Assembly: GCA_934095845.1 (NCBI GenBank)
Contig: CAKOKS010000001.1
Location: 1 to 64,000, forward strand
Length of the DNA stretch: 64,000 bases
Direction of reading: 5' to 3'
From: an uncultured Bacilli bacterium
Lineage (GTDB): Bacteria > Bacillota_I > Bacilli_A > RF39 > UBA660
Shown one piece after another: positions 8,286 to 16,698 of this stretch. Below the pieces are notes generated by a model, which was not told the DNA's origin, ran no database searches, and was given only the letters and a program-made list of their open reading frames with translations. The number at the start of each line of letters is the position of its first letter. Positions within the stretch are counted from its first letter, which is position 1. Position numbers and translations under genes: made by a program.

Positions 8286-8645
8286 ATGACTAATAGAAAA
8301 TTTAATTTAATATTTGGTATTATTTCATTTTGTATTTTAATAATAATATCTATAATGGCATATATGTTAATTCGAAATGAATCATCAAGAGTTTACTTTA
8401 ATATAAAAGAAATAGAAAATTATAATTGGAAAAGTAATAATGTATTATTTAATTACATAGATGGAAAAGTAACTTTAGAAATAAATGGTGACAAAATGTA
8501 TAATGAAAAAGAAGCAACAATTGATACTCAAACAGGAGAAATATTAAAAGATAAATTATATATAAGAAGTGTTACAAATAACAATTTAGTTATATGGTAT
8601 GAAAAAGAAGAATATAGATTACAAAAAGAAATTATTGCAAGATAA
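8286..8645 (+). CDS. Small single-pass membrane protein, unknown
   Basis: 119 residues, ATG preceded by TAGGTGAAAAT that overlaps the end of the previous gene. One N-terminal transmembrane segment (FNLIFGIISFCILIIISIMAYML) is followed by an 85-residue polar domain of predicted beta strands (WKSNNVLFNYIDGKVTLEINGDKMYNEKE). Eight bases separate it from the previous membrane-anchored protein, so the two are probably co-transcribed. It ends in a bidirectional terminator. Family unknown. Confidence 0.55.
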   Translation: MTNRKFNLIFGIISFCILIIISIMAYMLIRNESSRVYFNIKEIENYNWKSNNVLFNYIDGKVTLEINGDKMYNEKEATIDTQTGEILKDKLYIRSVTNNNLVIWYEKEEYRLQKEIIAR

Positions 8646-8669
8646 AAGACTGGTTATCCAGTCTTTTTT
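8645..8669. terminator. Bidirectional terminator
   Basis: AAAGACTGG-TTAT-CCAGTCTTT followed by T6 on the plus strand; it lies between convergent genes and also overlaps the end of the minus-strand LCP gene. Confidence 0.8.
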
Positions 8670-10470
8670 AGTTATTTACAACATCAAATGTAATTGTTTG
8701 AACATTAGTAGTAAGAACACCATTTCTAACACTTTGATTAATGATTGTTCCATTTGTATAATCTTCACTTGTAGTAACATTTACAAATACTTCAATACCT
8801 CTAGCTTCACACCAACTTTTAGCATATTCAATTGATTTATTTTTAAAATTTGGAATTGATTCTTGTCTTTTAACTGTGTAGTATTTTTTTCCAATCACTG
8901 GAACTTCATAAGTATCATTAACTGAGAAATTAAATGTTTTAACTGGTTCATTTTTTTCAAGCTCTAAAGTAACTTTTAATGCATGTTTTATTTCTTCAAG
9001 ACTTTGTTCATAATATTGGAAAGTATAAACGGAACTTCTTAAATTATTTACATACATTGTTAAATCATAACCAGTTAAATATGTTTTTTGAATATTTATC
9101 ATTGATCCTGAATTACCACTAAATATCATTGATTTACCTACATTATATAAGTTCATCATTTGATTAGTAGACATATTAGTATCAATATTAGCTGATATAG
9201 AATCTAATACTTTAAAGAAAGCATCAACATTTTTTAAATTCTTTGCTGAATTAGCAATTGCTTCAACTACTAATTGTTGATGTTGGACTCTTTGGAAGTC
9301 TCCTGCAGGAAGAGTGTGTCTATGTCTTGCAAATGCAAGAGCTTGTTCACCATTCATATGTTGAAATCCACTTTTTATACATTGTAGATCTTCAGGCTTT
9401 TTACTTCTTTTTGAATTTTGTTCACAGAAATTTATCTTTTCAGGAACTGTTATATCAATACCATCAAGGGCATTAACTAAATCAACTACACCTTTAAAAT
9501 TAATTTTTACATAATAATCTATTTTAATATCAACTAAATTTTCAATTGTATTAATAACACATGTTGAACCATAAGCTGCCGAAGAATTTATTTTTGATGA
9601 TTCTCCTTTTAAACATGCAATTGGTACATAAGTATCTCTAGGAATTGAAAATACTGTGGCATTTAATGTGTTAGGATTAAAACTCATAAGCATTAAAGTA
9701 TCTCCATTAAATGCTTGATTAGCGTTTAATACATCACTTGTTGAGTCAACTCCCATTATTAGAACAGTGAAAGGTTTATCAACAGTTCCAGGATTTTCAA
9801 TATAATCTTGATTTTTCATTTCTTTAGAATAAGTAAATTGAACTTTAACTTCATTTTCTATATTTTTATAAGCATCATAACCTTCAAATTTAATAACATA
9901 ATTACTTGTAATAAATATAGCATCAAGTTCACCATTATAAAGTTTTTCTAATAGTTCAAAATTTGAATCATACTCTGTAACATTTACTTTTAATTTTTCG
10001 TTTTTTATATATTCTTTTGGTAAGATATTGCCTTCAACATCAGTTTCATTATTTAATATACCTACTTTAAAATCTTCAGTATTTGAAAATTCCTTATCAT
10101 TTAATAAAATCATATCTGTTGTATAAAGTATTTTGTCTTTACTCATACTATCTAAAATACCATATACTTTATTAATTGTAAGTGAACCAACAAGTGAAAC
10201 AGCTGCAATTAGAAGTGCTATAAAGGATAAAAATATAACTGTTTTATTCTTTTTACTCATAAGTAGAAGTAAATTACCAATAATATAAAGTAGAAGTAAT
10301 ACTCCTAATACTGAAAGAGCAATAACTCTAAGAGTTGTTTCAATATTATTAAGTAGTAAAAGTGATCTAAATAGATAACCATAACTAAAGATAAAAATTA
10401 TTGAAACAAATATATATACTAAACGAATACTTAATTTGGTATTGTTAAATTTCTTTAAGAATTTTTTCAT
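8668..10470 (-). CDS. LytR-CpsA-Psr (LCP) family protein
   Basis: 600 residues. Three N-terminal transmembrane helices (about 14-37, 45-70, 78-98) precede a substrate-binding-like domain (about 110-225, FKVGILNNETDVEGN...YNGELDAIFITSNYV). The LCP catalytic domain follows (about 235-430) with FTVLIMGVDS, SIPRDTYV, VDLVNALDGIDITVP and FARHRHTLPAGDFQRVQHQQ, the arginines that bind polyprenyl phosphate. A C-terminal PASTA-like module comes last (about 510-600). LCP enzymes transfer lipid-linked glycopolymers to peptidoglycan. GGGGAAG upstream decides the start. The upstream binding-like domain is a known variant in Erysipelotrichia-type genomes. It stands alone, convergent with the two genes before it. 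Confidence 0.9.
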   Translation of the reverse strand: MKKFLKKFNNTKLSIRLVYIFVSIIFIFSYGYLFRSLLLLNNIETTLRVIALSVLGVLLLLYIIGNLLLLMSKKNKTVIFLSFIALLIAAVSLVGSLTINKVYGILDSMSKDKILYTTDMILLNDKEFSNTEDFKVGILNNETDVEGNILPKEYIKNEKLKVNVTEYDSNFELLEKLYNGELDAIFITSNYVIKFEGYDAYKNIENEVKVQFTYSKEMKNQDYIENPGTVDKPFTVLIMGVDSTSDVLNANQAFNGDTLMLMSFNPNTLNATVFSIPRDTYVPIACLKGESSKINSSAAYGSTCVINTIENLVDIKIDYYVKINFKGVVDLVNALDGIDITVPEKINFCEQNSKRSKKPEDLQCIKSGFQHMNGEQALAFARHRHTLPAGDFQRVQHQQLVVEAIANSAKNLKNVDAFFKVLDSISANIDTNMSTNQMMNLYNVGKSMIFSGNSGSMINIQKTYLTGYDLTMYVNNLRSSVYTFQYYEQSLEEIKHALKVTLELEKNEPVKTFNFSVNDTYEVPVIGKKYYTVKRQESIPNFKNKSIEYAKSWCEARGIEVFVNVTTSEDYTNGTIINQSVRNGVLTTNVQTITFDVVNN

Positions 10471-10603
10471 TTATATCTTCCCCTTTATACTTCTATATAG
10501 TATAGAAAAATTATACTACAAAGAAGAAAGTAACACAATTAATTTTTATATTTATTTTTTCGTATATGTTTGTTATAATTATTTTGTGAAGTGAGGAAAA
10601 ACA

Positions 10604-11368
10604 ATGAACAAGAAGACTAGAACAATTATATTTATAATATGTTTATTTTTATTAGTAAGTTTTGGAATAATATATATTTTTAGTGAGTTATATGCAGAAC
10701 ATGATATTCCAATAACAACAGTAACTGATGCATATAAATTTAAAAATGAATATGAAAGCGTTAATGATCAAGAAACTAGCAGTGGTAAAAAAATCAGAAA
10801 TTTAACTATAGCTGATAATAATCCATTTATTTATAAAACACCTGAAGAATTAGTTAAGATGATTGAGGATAAGAAAACATTTGTTGTTTACTTTGGGTTT
10901 AGTACTTGTCCTTGGTGTAGAAGTGTTATAAATTCATTAGTTGACGCTTCTTTAGAAAAAGAAGTTAAAAAGATTTATTATGTCGATGTTAAAGAAATTC
11001 GCGATAAATTTGAATTAAATGATAATAATGAAGCTGTTAGAACTAAAGAAGGAACAGAAGCTTATTATAAATTACTTGAACTATTAAATCCTGTATTACA
11101 AGATTATAGTCCACTTACTTATGAAACTAAAAAAGGTAAGACTAAAGAAGTTAAAATTGATGAAAAAAGAATTTATGCTCCAAGTGTTGTAATAGTTAAA
11201 AATGGAGAAGCAATTAGTTTAGAAACTGGTATAGTTGAAAAATTAACTGATCCTTATATGGAATTAACTGATGAAATAAATTGTGAAATCAAAGAAGCAT
11301 TTGCTTGTATGTTTGATAAACTTGAAAGTGAAGAAAATACTTGCTCAGTAGAAAATAAAACTTGTTAA
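10604..11368 (+). CDS. Membrane-anchored thioredoxin-like protein (CPWC)
   Basis: 254 residues; AAGTGAGGAAAAAC precedes the ATG. One N-terminal membrane helix (TIIFIICLFLLVSFGIIYIF) anchors an outward domain. The thioredoxin-like domain begins at about 85: TFVVYFGFSTCPWCRSVINSL carries a CxxC motif, and IYAPSVVIVKNG supplies the cis-proline loop. A Cys pair in the tail (EENTCSVENKTC) is unusual. The expected role is thiol-disulphide exchange or oxidative folding outside the membrane. The tail cysteines could form a resting disulphide or relay electrons; that is inference. A TATAAT (10574-10579) lies in the spacer to the divergent LCP gene. Confidence 0.8.
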   Translation: MNKKTRTIIFIICLFLLVSFGIIYIFSELYAEHDIPITTVTDAYKFKNEYESVNDQETSSGKKIRNLTIADNNPFIYKTPEELVKMIEDKKTFVVYFGFSTCPWCRSVINSLVDASLEKEVKKIYYVDVKEIRDKFELNDNNEAVRTKEGTEAYYKLLELLNPVLQDYSPLTYETKKGKTKEVKIDEKRIYAPSVVIVKNGEAISLETGIVEKLTDPYMELTDEINCEIKEAFACMFDKLESEENTCSVENKTC

Positions 11369-11406
11369 AAAAAGAAAATCATTTTTTAGAAGATTTTCTT
11401 TTTTTT
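11369..11406. terminator. Bidirectional terminator
   Basis: AAAAAGAAAATC pairs with GATTTTCTTTTT between convergent genes; T-runs are present on both strands. Confidence 0.75.
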
Positions 11407-12125
11407 GCTTTAATTTTGGTTTCGTTTAATTCTTTATTTAATTTTACTTTGTCTTTATTAAGCTTATTTTTTAATAAATATATTTTATTAAATACTTTCA
11501 TATCTGGAAATGATGCAATAAGTCTTTTATGTAGGAAAGTTTTTGAATTTAATATTTCTTTTACTTTTTTAGTAATTACTTCTGTTGAATCGCATCTTAT
11601 TGAACTTGATATATTTTTTAAAGAAATAATAATGTTAAACGATAAAATTATATCAATTAACGTGATTACTAGTAATAGTATAGTAATTATTTTTAATGCT
11701 AAATCACTAAATGATGTTAATAATGTTATTAAAATAGGATTTATTCCATAAAACATTATTATTCCACCAATTCCAAATGGAATAGCGCATTCTAGACAAA
11801 TACGACCATTAATATTAAATTTTTGATCACTGTAATCCCACCAACGATTTTTAAATACTTTTTCCATTACATAAGATGTAATGTATTCAAGTACAGCACA
11901 TAATATAATAGCCATTATAAATAAAACTAACGGATCACTTGCATATCTATTTAACAGAAGTGTAATTAAAACTCCACCAAAACCATATATTGGGCAAAGG
12001 GGACCAATTAGAAATCCTCTGTTTACAAATTTATGCATTTTTAAGAGAGTTACTATTATTTCTATTACCCAACCAATAAAAGAGTAACAATAAAATAATA
12101 AAATAAGAATACAAGGTTCTTTCAT
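11379..12125 (-). CDS. CmpB-like putative ABC transporter permease (PF06541)
   Basis: I place the start at 12125 (TATAGGTGATGAT upstream), giving 248 residues; the longer open frame to 12347 has no ribosome site and runs over the next gene's promoter. MKEPCILILLFYCYSFIGWVIEIIVTLLK...FVNRGFLIGPLCPIYGFGGVLITLLL is the signature opening of the CmpB family, followed by YITSYVMEKVF.NRWWDYSDQKFNINGRICLECAIPFGIGG. About six membrane helices and a basic C-terminal tail (KLNKELNETKIKAKKRKSSKK). Function in this family is unsettled; the label permease is historical. Confidence 0.8.
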   Translation of the reverse strand: MKEPCILILLFYCYSFIGWVIEIIVTLLKMHKFVNRGFLIGPLCPIYGFGGVLITLLLNRYASDPLVLFIMAIILCAVLEYITSYVMEKVFKNRWWDYSDQKFNINGRICLECAIPFGIGGIIMFYGINPILITLLTSFSDLALKIITILLLVITLIDIILSFNIIISLKNISSSIRCDSTEVITKKVKEILNSKTFLHKRLIASFPDMKVFNKIYLLKNKLNKDKVKLNKELNETKIKAKKRKSSKK

Positions 12126-12207
12126 ATCATCACCTATAAAAATTATACCATAATGTTTGATTATTAGGAAATAGGTGTTATAATATTTATGAGAGGATAG
12201 ATTATAA

Positions 12208-12639
12208 ATGAAAAAATCCAAATTAATGTTTTTTAGTATAGCAGTAATGTTCTTAGTTTGTTCTTGTTTTGTTTCGGCATCGTTTTCGTATTTTATAAAA
12301 CCTTCAACAAATGAGACAGATTTACTAACTGCTAGTTTAATAAGCAATGAAATTAGTTATGATTATATAGAAGGATTAAATCCAGGTGAAGAAAAAAGTA
12401 TTGTTATTACAATTATGAGTAATAATAACTTTGATACATTTTTTAAATTATTTTATAAAGGAAATGTAATAGTTACTTCAGAAGAAAGAACAACTGATAA
12501 ATTAGAAAGTTTTCAAAATAAAGTTATAACAGTAAATGTAAAAAATGATACTAATGAATATCAAACATTTAAAATAGATGCTAAAAGCGGACTAAATTTT
12601 GGAGAACTTGTATTAAATGATGAGGAAAATGAAATATAA
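12208..12639 (+). CDS. Small secreted protein, unknown
   Basis: 143 residues. An N-terminal signal sequence (KKSKLMFFSIAVMFLVCSCFVSASFSYF) with a plausible cleavage after VSA is followed by a beta-rich domain (DLLTASLISNEISYDYIEGLNPGEEKSIVITIMSNN). The arrangement, a signal peptide followed closely by SFSYF...LTASL and a Pro-Gly-Glu-containing Ig-like strand, resembles TasA/CalY-type matrix proteins, but no SipW-like peptidase is seen here and the match is weak. GAGAGGATAG upstream and a TATAAT-like box near 12180. Confidence 0.5.
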   Translation: MKKSKLMFFSIAVMFLVCSCFVSASFSYFIKPSTNETDLLTASLISNEISYDYIEGLNPGEEKSIVITIMSNNNFDTFFKLFYKGNVIVTSEERTTDKLESFQNKVITVNVKNDTNEYQTFKIDAKSGLNFGELVLNDEENEI

Positions 12640-12703
12640 TTTTCCTTTTTGTTTGTTTTATATTTTATATTTGATATAATTAAATAGATAGGAAGTGCTT
12701 AAT

Positions 12704-13702
12704 GTGAAATATATATCTTTTGTTGTTCCATGTTACAATTCAGAAAGTTATATGGAAAATTGTATTGATTCTTTACTAATTGGTGGAGAAGATGTTGAGA
12801 TAATTATTATAGATGATGGGTCTACTGATAAAACTGGAAAAATTGCGGATAAATATCAAAAAAAATATCCAAGTATAATAAAAGCTATTCATCAAGAAAA
12901 TGGTGGACACGGTGCTGGAATAATGACAGGCTTAAAAGCTGCAACTGGGAAATATTTTAAAGTTCTTGACAGTGATGACTGGGTTGATAAAAAAGCTTAT
13001 AAAACTTTACTTAAAAAAATAAAAAACATTGATTCAGATTTAATAATCATGAATTATGTTTATACTTATACTGATGGTAGAACAAATCAAACTATCTCAT
13101 TTAAAAATGTTTTTAAAGAGGAAGAAGAAATGACTTGGGATGAAATGAAAAGATTTAAACCAACTCAATATTTATCTCTTCATTCTCTTATGTATAAGAA
13201 AAGTGTTCTAGATGCATCTAATATGGAATTACCTCTTCATACTTTTTATGAAGATAACTTATTCATATATATTCCATTTGTTAATACTAAAACAATTTAT
13301 TATCTAGATTTAGATTTCTATAGATATTTTATTGGAAGAGAGGATCAATCTGTTCAAGAACCTCAAATAATAAAAAGAAGTTCACATCAAGTACTTGTTA
13401 CTAAACTAGTATGTAATAAATATGATCTAAATACAGTGGAATCTAAAAAATTAAGAAATATGATGTATCGTGAATGCGTATTCTGTATGACTATTGGAAC
13501 AATATTTTCTCGTCTTGCTATGAATGAAGAAGGAGAAAAACAATATAAAGAATTATGGAATAGTATTAAAGAAAATAATCCAAAACTTTATAAGAAATTG
13601 CGTTTTTCAAAGGCAGGACTTGTATCTCTTCCTGGTAAATTTGGTAGATTCATAGCTATAAAAGGTTATAGATTCGCTCATAGTCTAGTTAAATTTAACT
13701 AG
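12704..13702 (+). CDS. Family 2 glycosyltransferase
   Basis: I use the GTG at 12704 (ATAGGAAG eight bases upstream); 332 residues. The GT-A fold reads YISFVVPCYNSESYMENCIDSLL, EIIIIDDGSTDKTGKIADKY, ENGGHGAGIMTGLKAATGKYFKVLDSDDWVD, the last holding the DxD metal site. The C-terminal half is alpha-helical without membrane segments (RGKFGRFIAIKGYRFAHSL-like tail), so it is likely a cytoplasmic or peripheral enzyme for cell-surface glycans. The donor and acceptor cannot be told. It is followed 22 bases later by the U32 gene. Confidence 0.85.
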   Translation: MKYISFVVPCYNSESYMENCIDSLLIGGEDVEIIIIDDGSTDKTGKIADKYQKKYPSIIKAIHQENGGHGAGIMTGLKAATGKYFKVLDSDDWVDKKAYKTLLKKIKNIDSDLIIMNYVYTYTDGRTNQTISFKNVFKEEEEMTWDEMKRFKPTQYLSLHSLMYKKSVLDASNMELPLHTFYEDNLFIYIPFVNTKTIYYLDLDFYRYFIGREDQSVQEPQIIKRSSHQVLVTKLVCNKYDLNTVESKKLRNMMYRECVFCMTIGTIFSRLAMNEEGEKQYKELWNSIKENNPKLYKKLRFSKAGLVSLPGKFGRFIAIKGYRFAHSLVKFN

Positions 13703-13724
13703 GCTTTTATTAAGGAGAATGAGT

Positions 13725-15932
13725 ATGAAAGAATTACTTGTACCAGTTGGTATCATGAATTCATTAAAAGCTGCAGTTATGAATGGTGCAGATGCTATAT
13801 ATTTAGGTGGAAAAAAATTTGGAGCAAGAGCTCGTGCAGTAAATTTTACTGATGAAGAAATGGAAGAAGCAATTAAATTTGCTCATCTTTATGGTGTAAA
13901 AATATATGTAACTGTAAATACATTAATTTATGAAAGTGAAGTAGAAAGTGTCTATGAATATTGTAAATTTTTACATAATATAGGAGTTGATGCTTTAATT
14001 GTTCAAGATATTGGACTTATGAATTTGCTTCATAATCGTTTACCTAATTTAGAAATTCATGCTTCTACTCAAGTTCATAATATATGTGAGGCTGGTTTAA
14101 AAATTTTAGAAGATTTAAATGTAAAAAGAGTTGTTTTTGCAAGAGAATTATCTATTGAAGAAATAAAAAATATTAAAACTAACATGGAAAAAGAAATATT
14201 TGTTCATGGGGCTTTATGTATAAGTTACTCTGGAGAATGTTTGTTTTCTTCAATGCTTTTAAATAGAAGTGGTAATAGAGGTGAATGTGCACAAGTTTGT
14301 AGATTACCTTATAAAATAAAAGAAAATAATGAATTTGTAACAACTAATGGAGACTATTTATTATCAACTAAAGAACTTAATACAGTTTCTAGATTTAAAG
14401 AAATTATGGAAAGTGATGTTAAATCTTTAAAAATAGAAGGTCGTATGAAAGACTCTACGTATGTTGCCTGTGTTACAAGAATGTATAGGAATTTAATTGA
14501 TTATTATTATGGTAAAGATACTTTAAAAATAGATGAGTATATGCATGATATAGAAGTTATTTTTAATAGAAAATACACAACTGGATTTTTGTTTAATGCA
14601 ACTAATGAAAACCTTATGAATATTGAAACTTCAAATCATGTTGGAGTTAAAATTGGTAAAGTTATTAATAAAGACCATAAATATATTTATATAAAATTGG
14701 TGGAACCATTAAATCAAGAAGATGGTATTAGAATAAAAGAAACTAATGATGGAATGATTGTTAATTATCTTTATGATAAAAAAGGTAAACTTGTATCTTC
14801 TTCTAATGATATAGCTATAATTGACAATAAAATTAATGCTTCCGTTGGTGATTCAGTTTATAAAACAAGTGATATATTATTAAAGAAAAAATATGAAATA
14901 TTACCAAATAGGAAAGTAGATATAGATGTTTTTGTTAAAGCAAGTTTAAATGAAGTTTATATAAAAATAACAGATGGAGAAAATGAAGTAAGCGAAAGTA
15001 AAACAATTGCTAGTAAAGCAATAAATGCTCCAATTACAAAAGAAACTATTTTAAAACAAATAAATAAACTTGGTAACACTCCTTTTAATATAAAGAATAT
15101 TGATATTGATTTAGAAGATAATATATTTATTAATATTAAAGATTTAAATGAATTAAGAAGAGAGTTAATAGAAAAACTTATAACTTTAAGAGAAAATAAA
15201 AAGAAACAAGTAATTGAAAAAGAATATATATCTAAAAAAGAATTTGATTATAATGATAAATTAAATTATTCTATTTTAGTAAGAAATGAAGAACAATTAA
15301 AATGTGCACTTACATTTTTTGATCGTATTTATGTAGATGAAAAGAATCTTTATTTAAAATATAAGGATAATAATAAAGTATATTTTAGATGTAGTCGTGT
15401 TTTTAGTAAAATAGATTATCAAAATGTTTTATCTACTGAACTAGGCTCATTATATTTAAATCATGGTATAGCAGATTATTATTTAAATATAACTAATCAT
15501 GAAACAATAAACTATTTAAGCAACTATAGTAAACTTTTAACTTTATCTGTAGAACTAAGTGATGAAGAAATAAGTAATATTATGAATTTTTATAATAATA
15601 AAGCTAATTTAGAAATGGTTGTTTATTCGAGAATTGAACTTATGATTACTAAATATTGTCCAGTTAACTTTTTAACAAATAAAGATAAAGTTTGTACAAA
15701 ATGTCATCATAATGAATATAGTCTTGTTGATAGAAATAATGAAGAATATCCAATTCTAACAGATAAAGACAAGCATTTAACACATATTTTGGATTATAAA
15801 ATTACAAATAAACTATTAAATTTGAAATATTATTATGATTTAGGTATACGTAATTTTAGGATAGAACTTACAAACGAAACAGAAGAAAATATTAATGAAA
15901 TAATTAATACAATCAAAAAAAGCAACATTTAG
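13725..15932 (+). CDS. U32 family peptidase-like protein with DUF3656
   Basis: Start set at 13725, since TAAGGAG is seven bases upstream; the ATG six bases earlier is too close. 735 residues. The U32 core: ELLVPVGIMNSLKAAVMNGADAIYLGGKKFGARA (1-35), LEIHASTQVH, FARELSIEEI, EIFVHGALCISYSGECLFSSML, SGNRGECAQVCRLPY with conserved Cys residues, and SLKIEGRMK. A DUF3656-like C-terminal region follows, then a CTKCHHNEYSL Cys cluster. U32 proteins such as RlhA/TrhP hydroxylate RNA with an iron-sulphur cofactor; others are annotated as collagenases. An RNA-modification role is more likely here, by family. Confidence 0.85.
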   Translation: MKELLVPVGIMNSLKAAVMNGADAIYLGGKKFGARARAVNFTDEEMEEAIKFAHLYGVKIYVTVNTLIYESEVESVYEYCKFLHNIGVDALIVQDIGLMNLLHNRLPNLEIHASTQVHNICEAGLKILEDLNVKRVVFARELSIEEIKNIKTNMEKEIFVHGALCISYSGECLFSSMLLNRSGNRGECAQVCRLPYKIKENNEFVTTNGDYLLSTKELNTVSRFKEIMESDVKSLKIEGRMKDSTYVACVTRMYRNLIDYYYGKDTLKIDEYMHDIEVIFNRKYTTGFLFNATNENLMNIETSNHVGVKIGKVINKDHKYIYIKLVEPLNQEDGIRIKETNDGMIVNYLYDKKGKLVSSSNDIAIIDNKINASVGDSVYKTSDILLKKKYEILPNRKVDIDVFVKASLNEVYIKITDGENEVSESKTIASKAINAPITKETILKQINKLGNTPFNIKNIDIDLEDNIFINIKDLNELRRELIEKLITLRENKKKQVIEKEYISKKEFDYNDKLNYSILVRNEEQLKCALTFFDRIYVDEKNLYLKYKDNNKVYFRCSRVFSKIDYQNVLSTELGSLYLNHGIADYYLNITNHETINYLSNYSKLLTLSVELSDEEISNIMNFYNNKANLEMVVYSRIELMITKYCPVNFLTNKDKVCTKCHHNEYSLVDRNNEEYPILTDKDKHLTHILDYKITNKLLNLKYYYDLGIRNFRIELTNETEENINEIINTIKKSNI

Positions 15933-15943
15933 TTGCTTTTTTT
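15916..15943. terminator. Bidirectional terminator
   Basis: AAAAGCAAC-ATTTA-GTTGCTTTT with T7 on the plus strand and A/T tracts on the other; it contains the U32 stop codon and would also end a minus-strand transcript from about 16297. Confidence 0.8.
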
Positions 15944-16297
15944 CAACACTATATTATTTATTAATACAAAAAGTTTTTAATAAAATAGGGGAATGAACAA
16001 AAAATATTCCACGTATTAATAAATAATTAAATCTCAACACATGAGATATACTACATAAAATAATTCCGACATTAAGTCATTTAATAAATTGTTTAAATGC
16101 ATTTACTACGCCATAGCCTAGACCTCATATCCGAAAATATAAGAATGCAACTCTAGTAATAAAAATAAATCACATCCTGTGTTTATAATTATTTGTGGTT
16201 TAAGTATGCTTTGTCACCGTTGTTTTTATCTACTACTAAATCCAAACTGGTTTATTCACATTGTTTTAATCGTGAAAAACCTTTTAGTGCACCACCT
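15916..16297 (-). ncRNA. Probable structured non-coding RNA, about 380 nt
   Basis: This 460-base gap has no credible ORF but is rich in paired segments. Read on the minus strand from about 16297 it contains nested stems: 16283-16288 with 16235-16240 (ACTAAA/TTTAGT) enclosing 16272-16281 with 16249-16259; TGCATT/AATGCA (16098-16103 and 16144-16149) enclosing CTTATAT-TTTCGG-ATATGAG; ATCTCA/TGAGAT (16031-16047); and a perfect 14-bp stem (15954-15967 with 16013-16026) that itself encloses GGAAT/ATTCC. A TATAAT (16304-16309, minus) lies at its start and the bidirectional terminator at its end. Strand choice rests on the promoter. No known family recognised. Confidence 0.5.
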
Positions 16298-16303
16298 AGT
16301 ATA

Positions 16304-16331
16304 ATTATAATATAAATATTTTTAAAAGAAA
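16304..16331 (-). promoter_or_regulatory. Possible promoter of the minus-strand RNA
   Basis: On the minus strand TTTCTT (16326-16331), 16 bases, TATAAT (16304-16309). The -10 is perfect, the -35 weak. It diverges from the plus-strand promoter at 16347. Confidence 0.4.
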
Positions 16332-16346
16332 GTATAAATTTACTAG

Positions 16347-16375
16347 TAGACATTTTATTTTACATTATTTATAAT
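16347..16375 (+). promoter_or_regulatory. Sigma-A type promoter
   Basis: TAGACA (16347-16352), 17 bases, TATAAT (16370-16375); only 18 bases before the ATG of the Sm-like gene, giving a very short 5' leader. Confidence 0.7.
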
Positions 16376-16393
16376 TTATTTATGGAGGTAATT

Positions 16394-16597
16394 ATGAAAT
16401 TAGAAGAATTATGTGAAAAATATGTTTATATTACCTTTCATGATGGTACAACTTTGGAAGGATTACTTGTAGATGTAAAGTCAGTAGAAGATTATGAAGA
16501 TATGATTTTTTATAAAACTTTAACTATAAGAGATGAAGATGCCAAATATAACGTTGTTTATTTAAATGAAATAGAAAGTATTGAAGAAATAAAATAA
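16394..16597 (+). CDS. Sm-like small protein, 67 aa
   Basis: Start at 16394 (TGGAGGT seven bases upstream); the earlier in-frame ATG at 16382 overlaps the ribosome site. The sequence MKLEELCEKYVYITFHDGTTLEGLLVDV...LTIRDED...VVYLNEIESIEEI has the pattern of an Sm fold: an N-terminal helix, then strand VYITFHDG, strand LEGLLVDV, and a closing YLNEIESI. Family assignment is inference from this pattern. Sm-like proteins usually act on RNA, and this gene diverges from a probable structured RNA, but no direct link is shown. It has its own promoter and terminator. Confidence 0.5.
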   Translation: MKLEELCEKYVYITFHDGTTLEGLLVDVKSVEDYEDMIFYKTLTIRDEDAKYNVVYLNEIESIEEIK

Positions 16598-16614
16598 ATT
16601 TAGTATAATTAAGT

Positions 16615-16639
16615 TGCAGTGCCTACTGCATTTTTTTTT
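16615..16639 (+). terminator. Rho-independent terminator
   Basis: TGCAGT-GCCT-ACTGCA followed by T9, after the Sm-like gene. Confidence 0.85.
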
Positions 16640-16698
16640 GCTTTTTTTCGTATAATTTTCATGATTATAGTGATATAATAAATTTAGGATGTGATAAT

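Noticed and set aside
11362..11751. Plus-strand ORF in the 11.4-12.1 kb region
   Set aside because: Antisense shadow of the CmpB-like permease, which has matching family motifs and a ribosome site on the minus strand.
12126..12347. Extended N-terminus of the CmpB-like gene to 12347
   Set aside because: The extension has no ribosome site, a non-conserved sequence and overlaps the promoter and start of the secreted-protein gene; the family start is at 12125.
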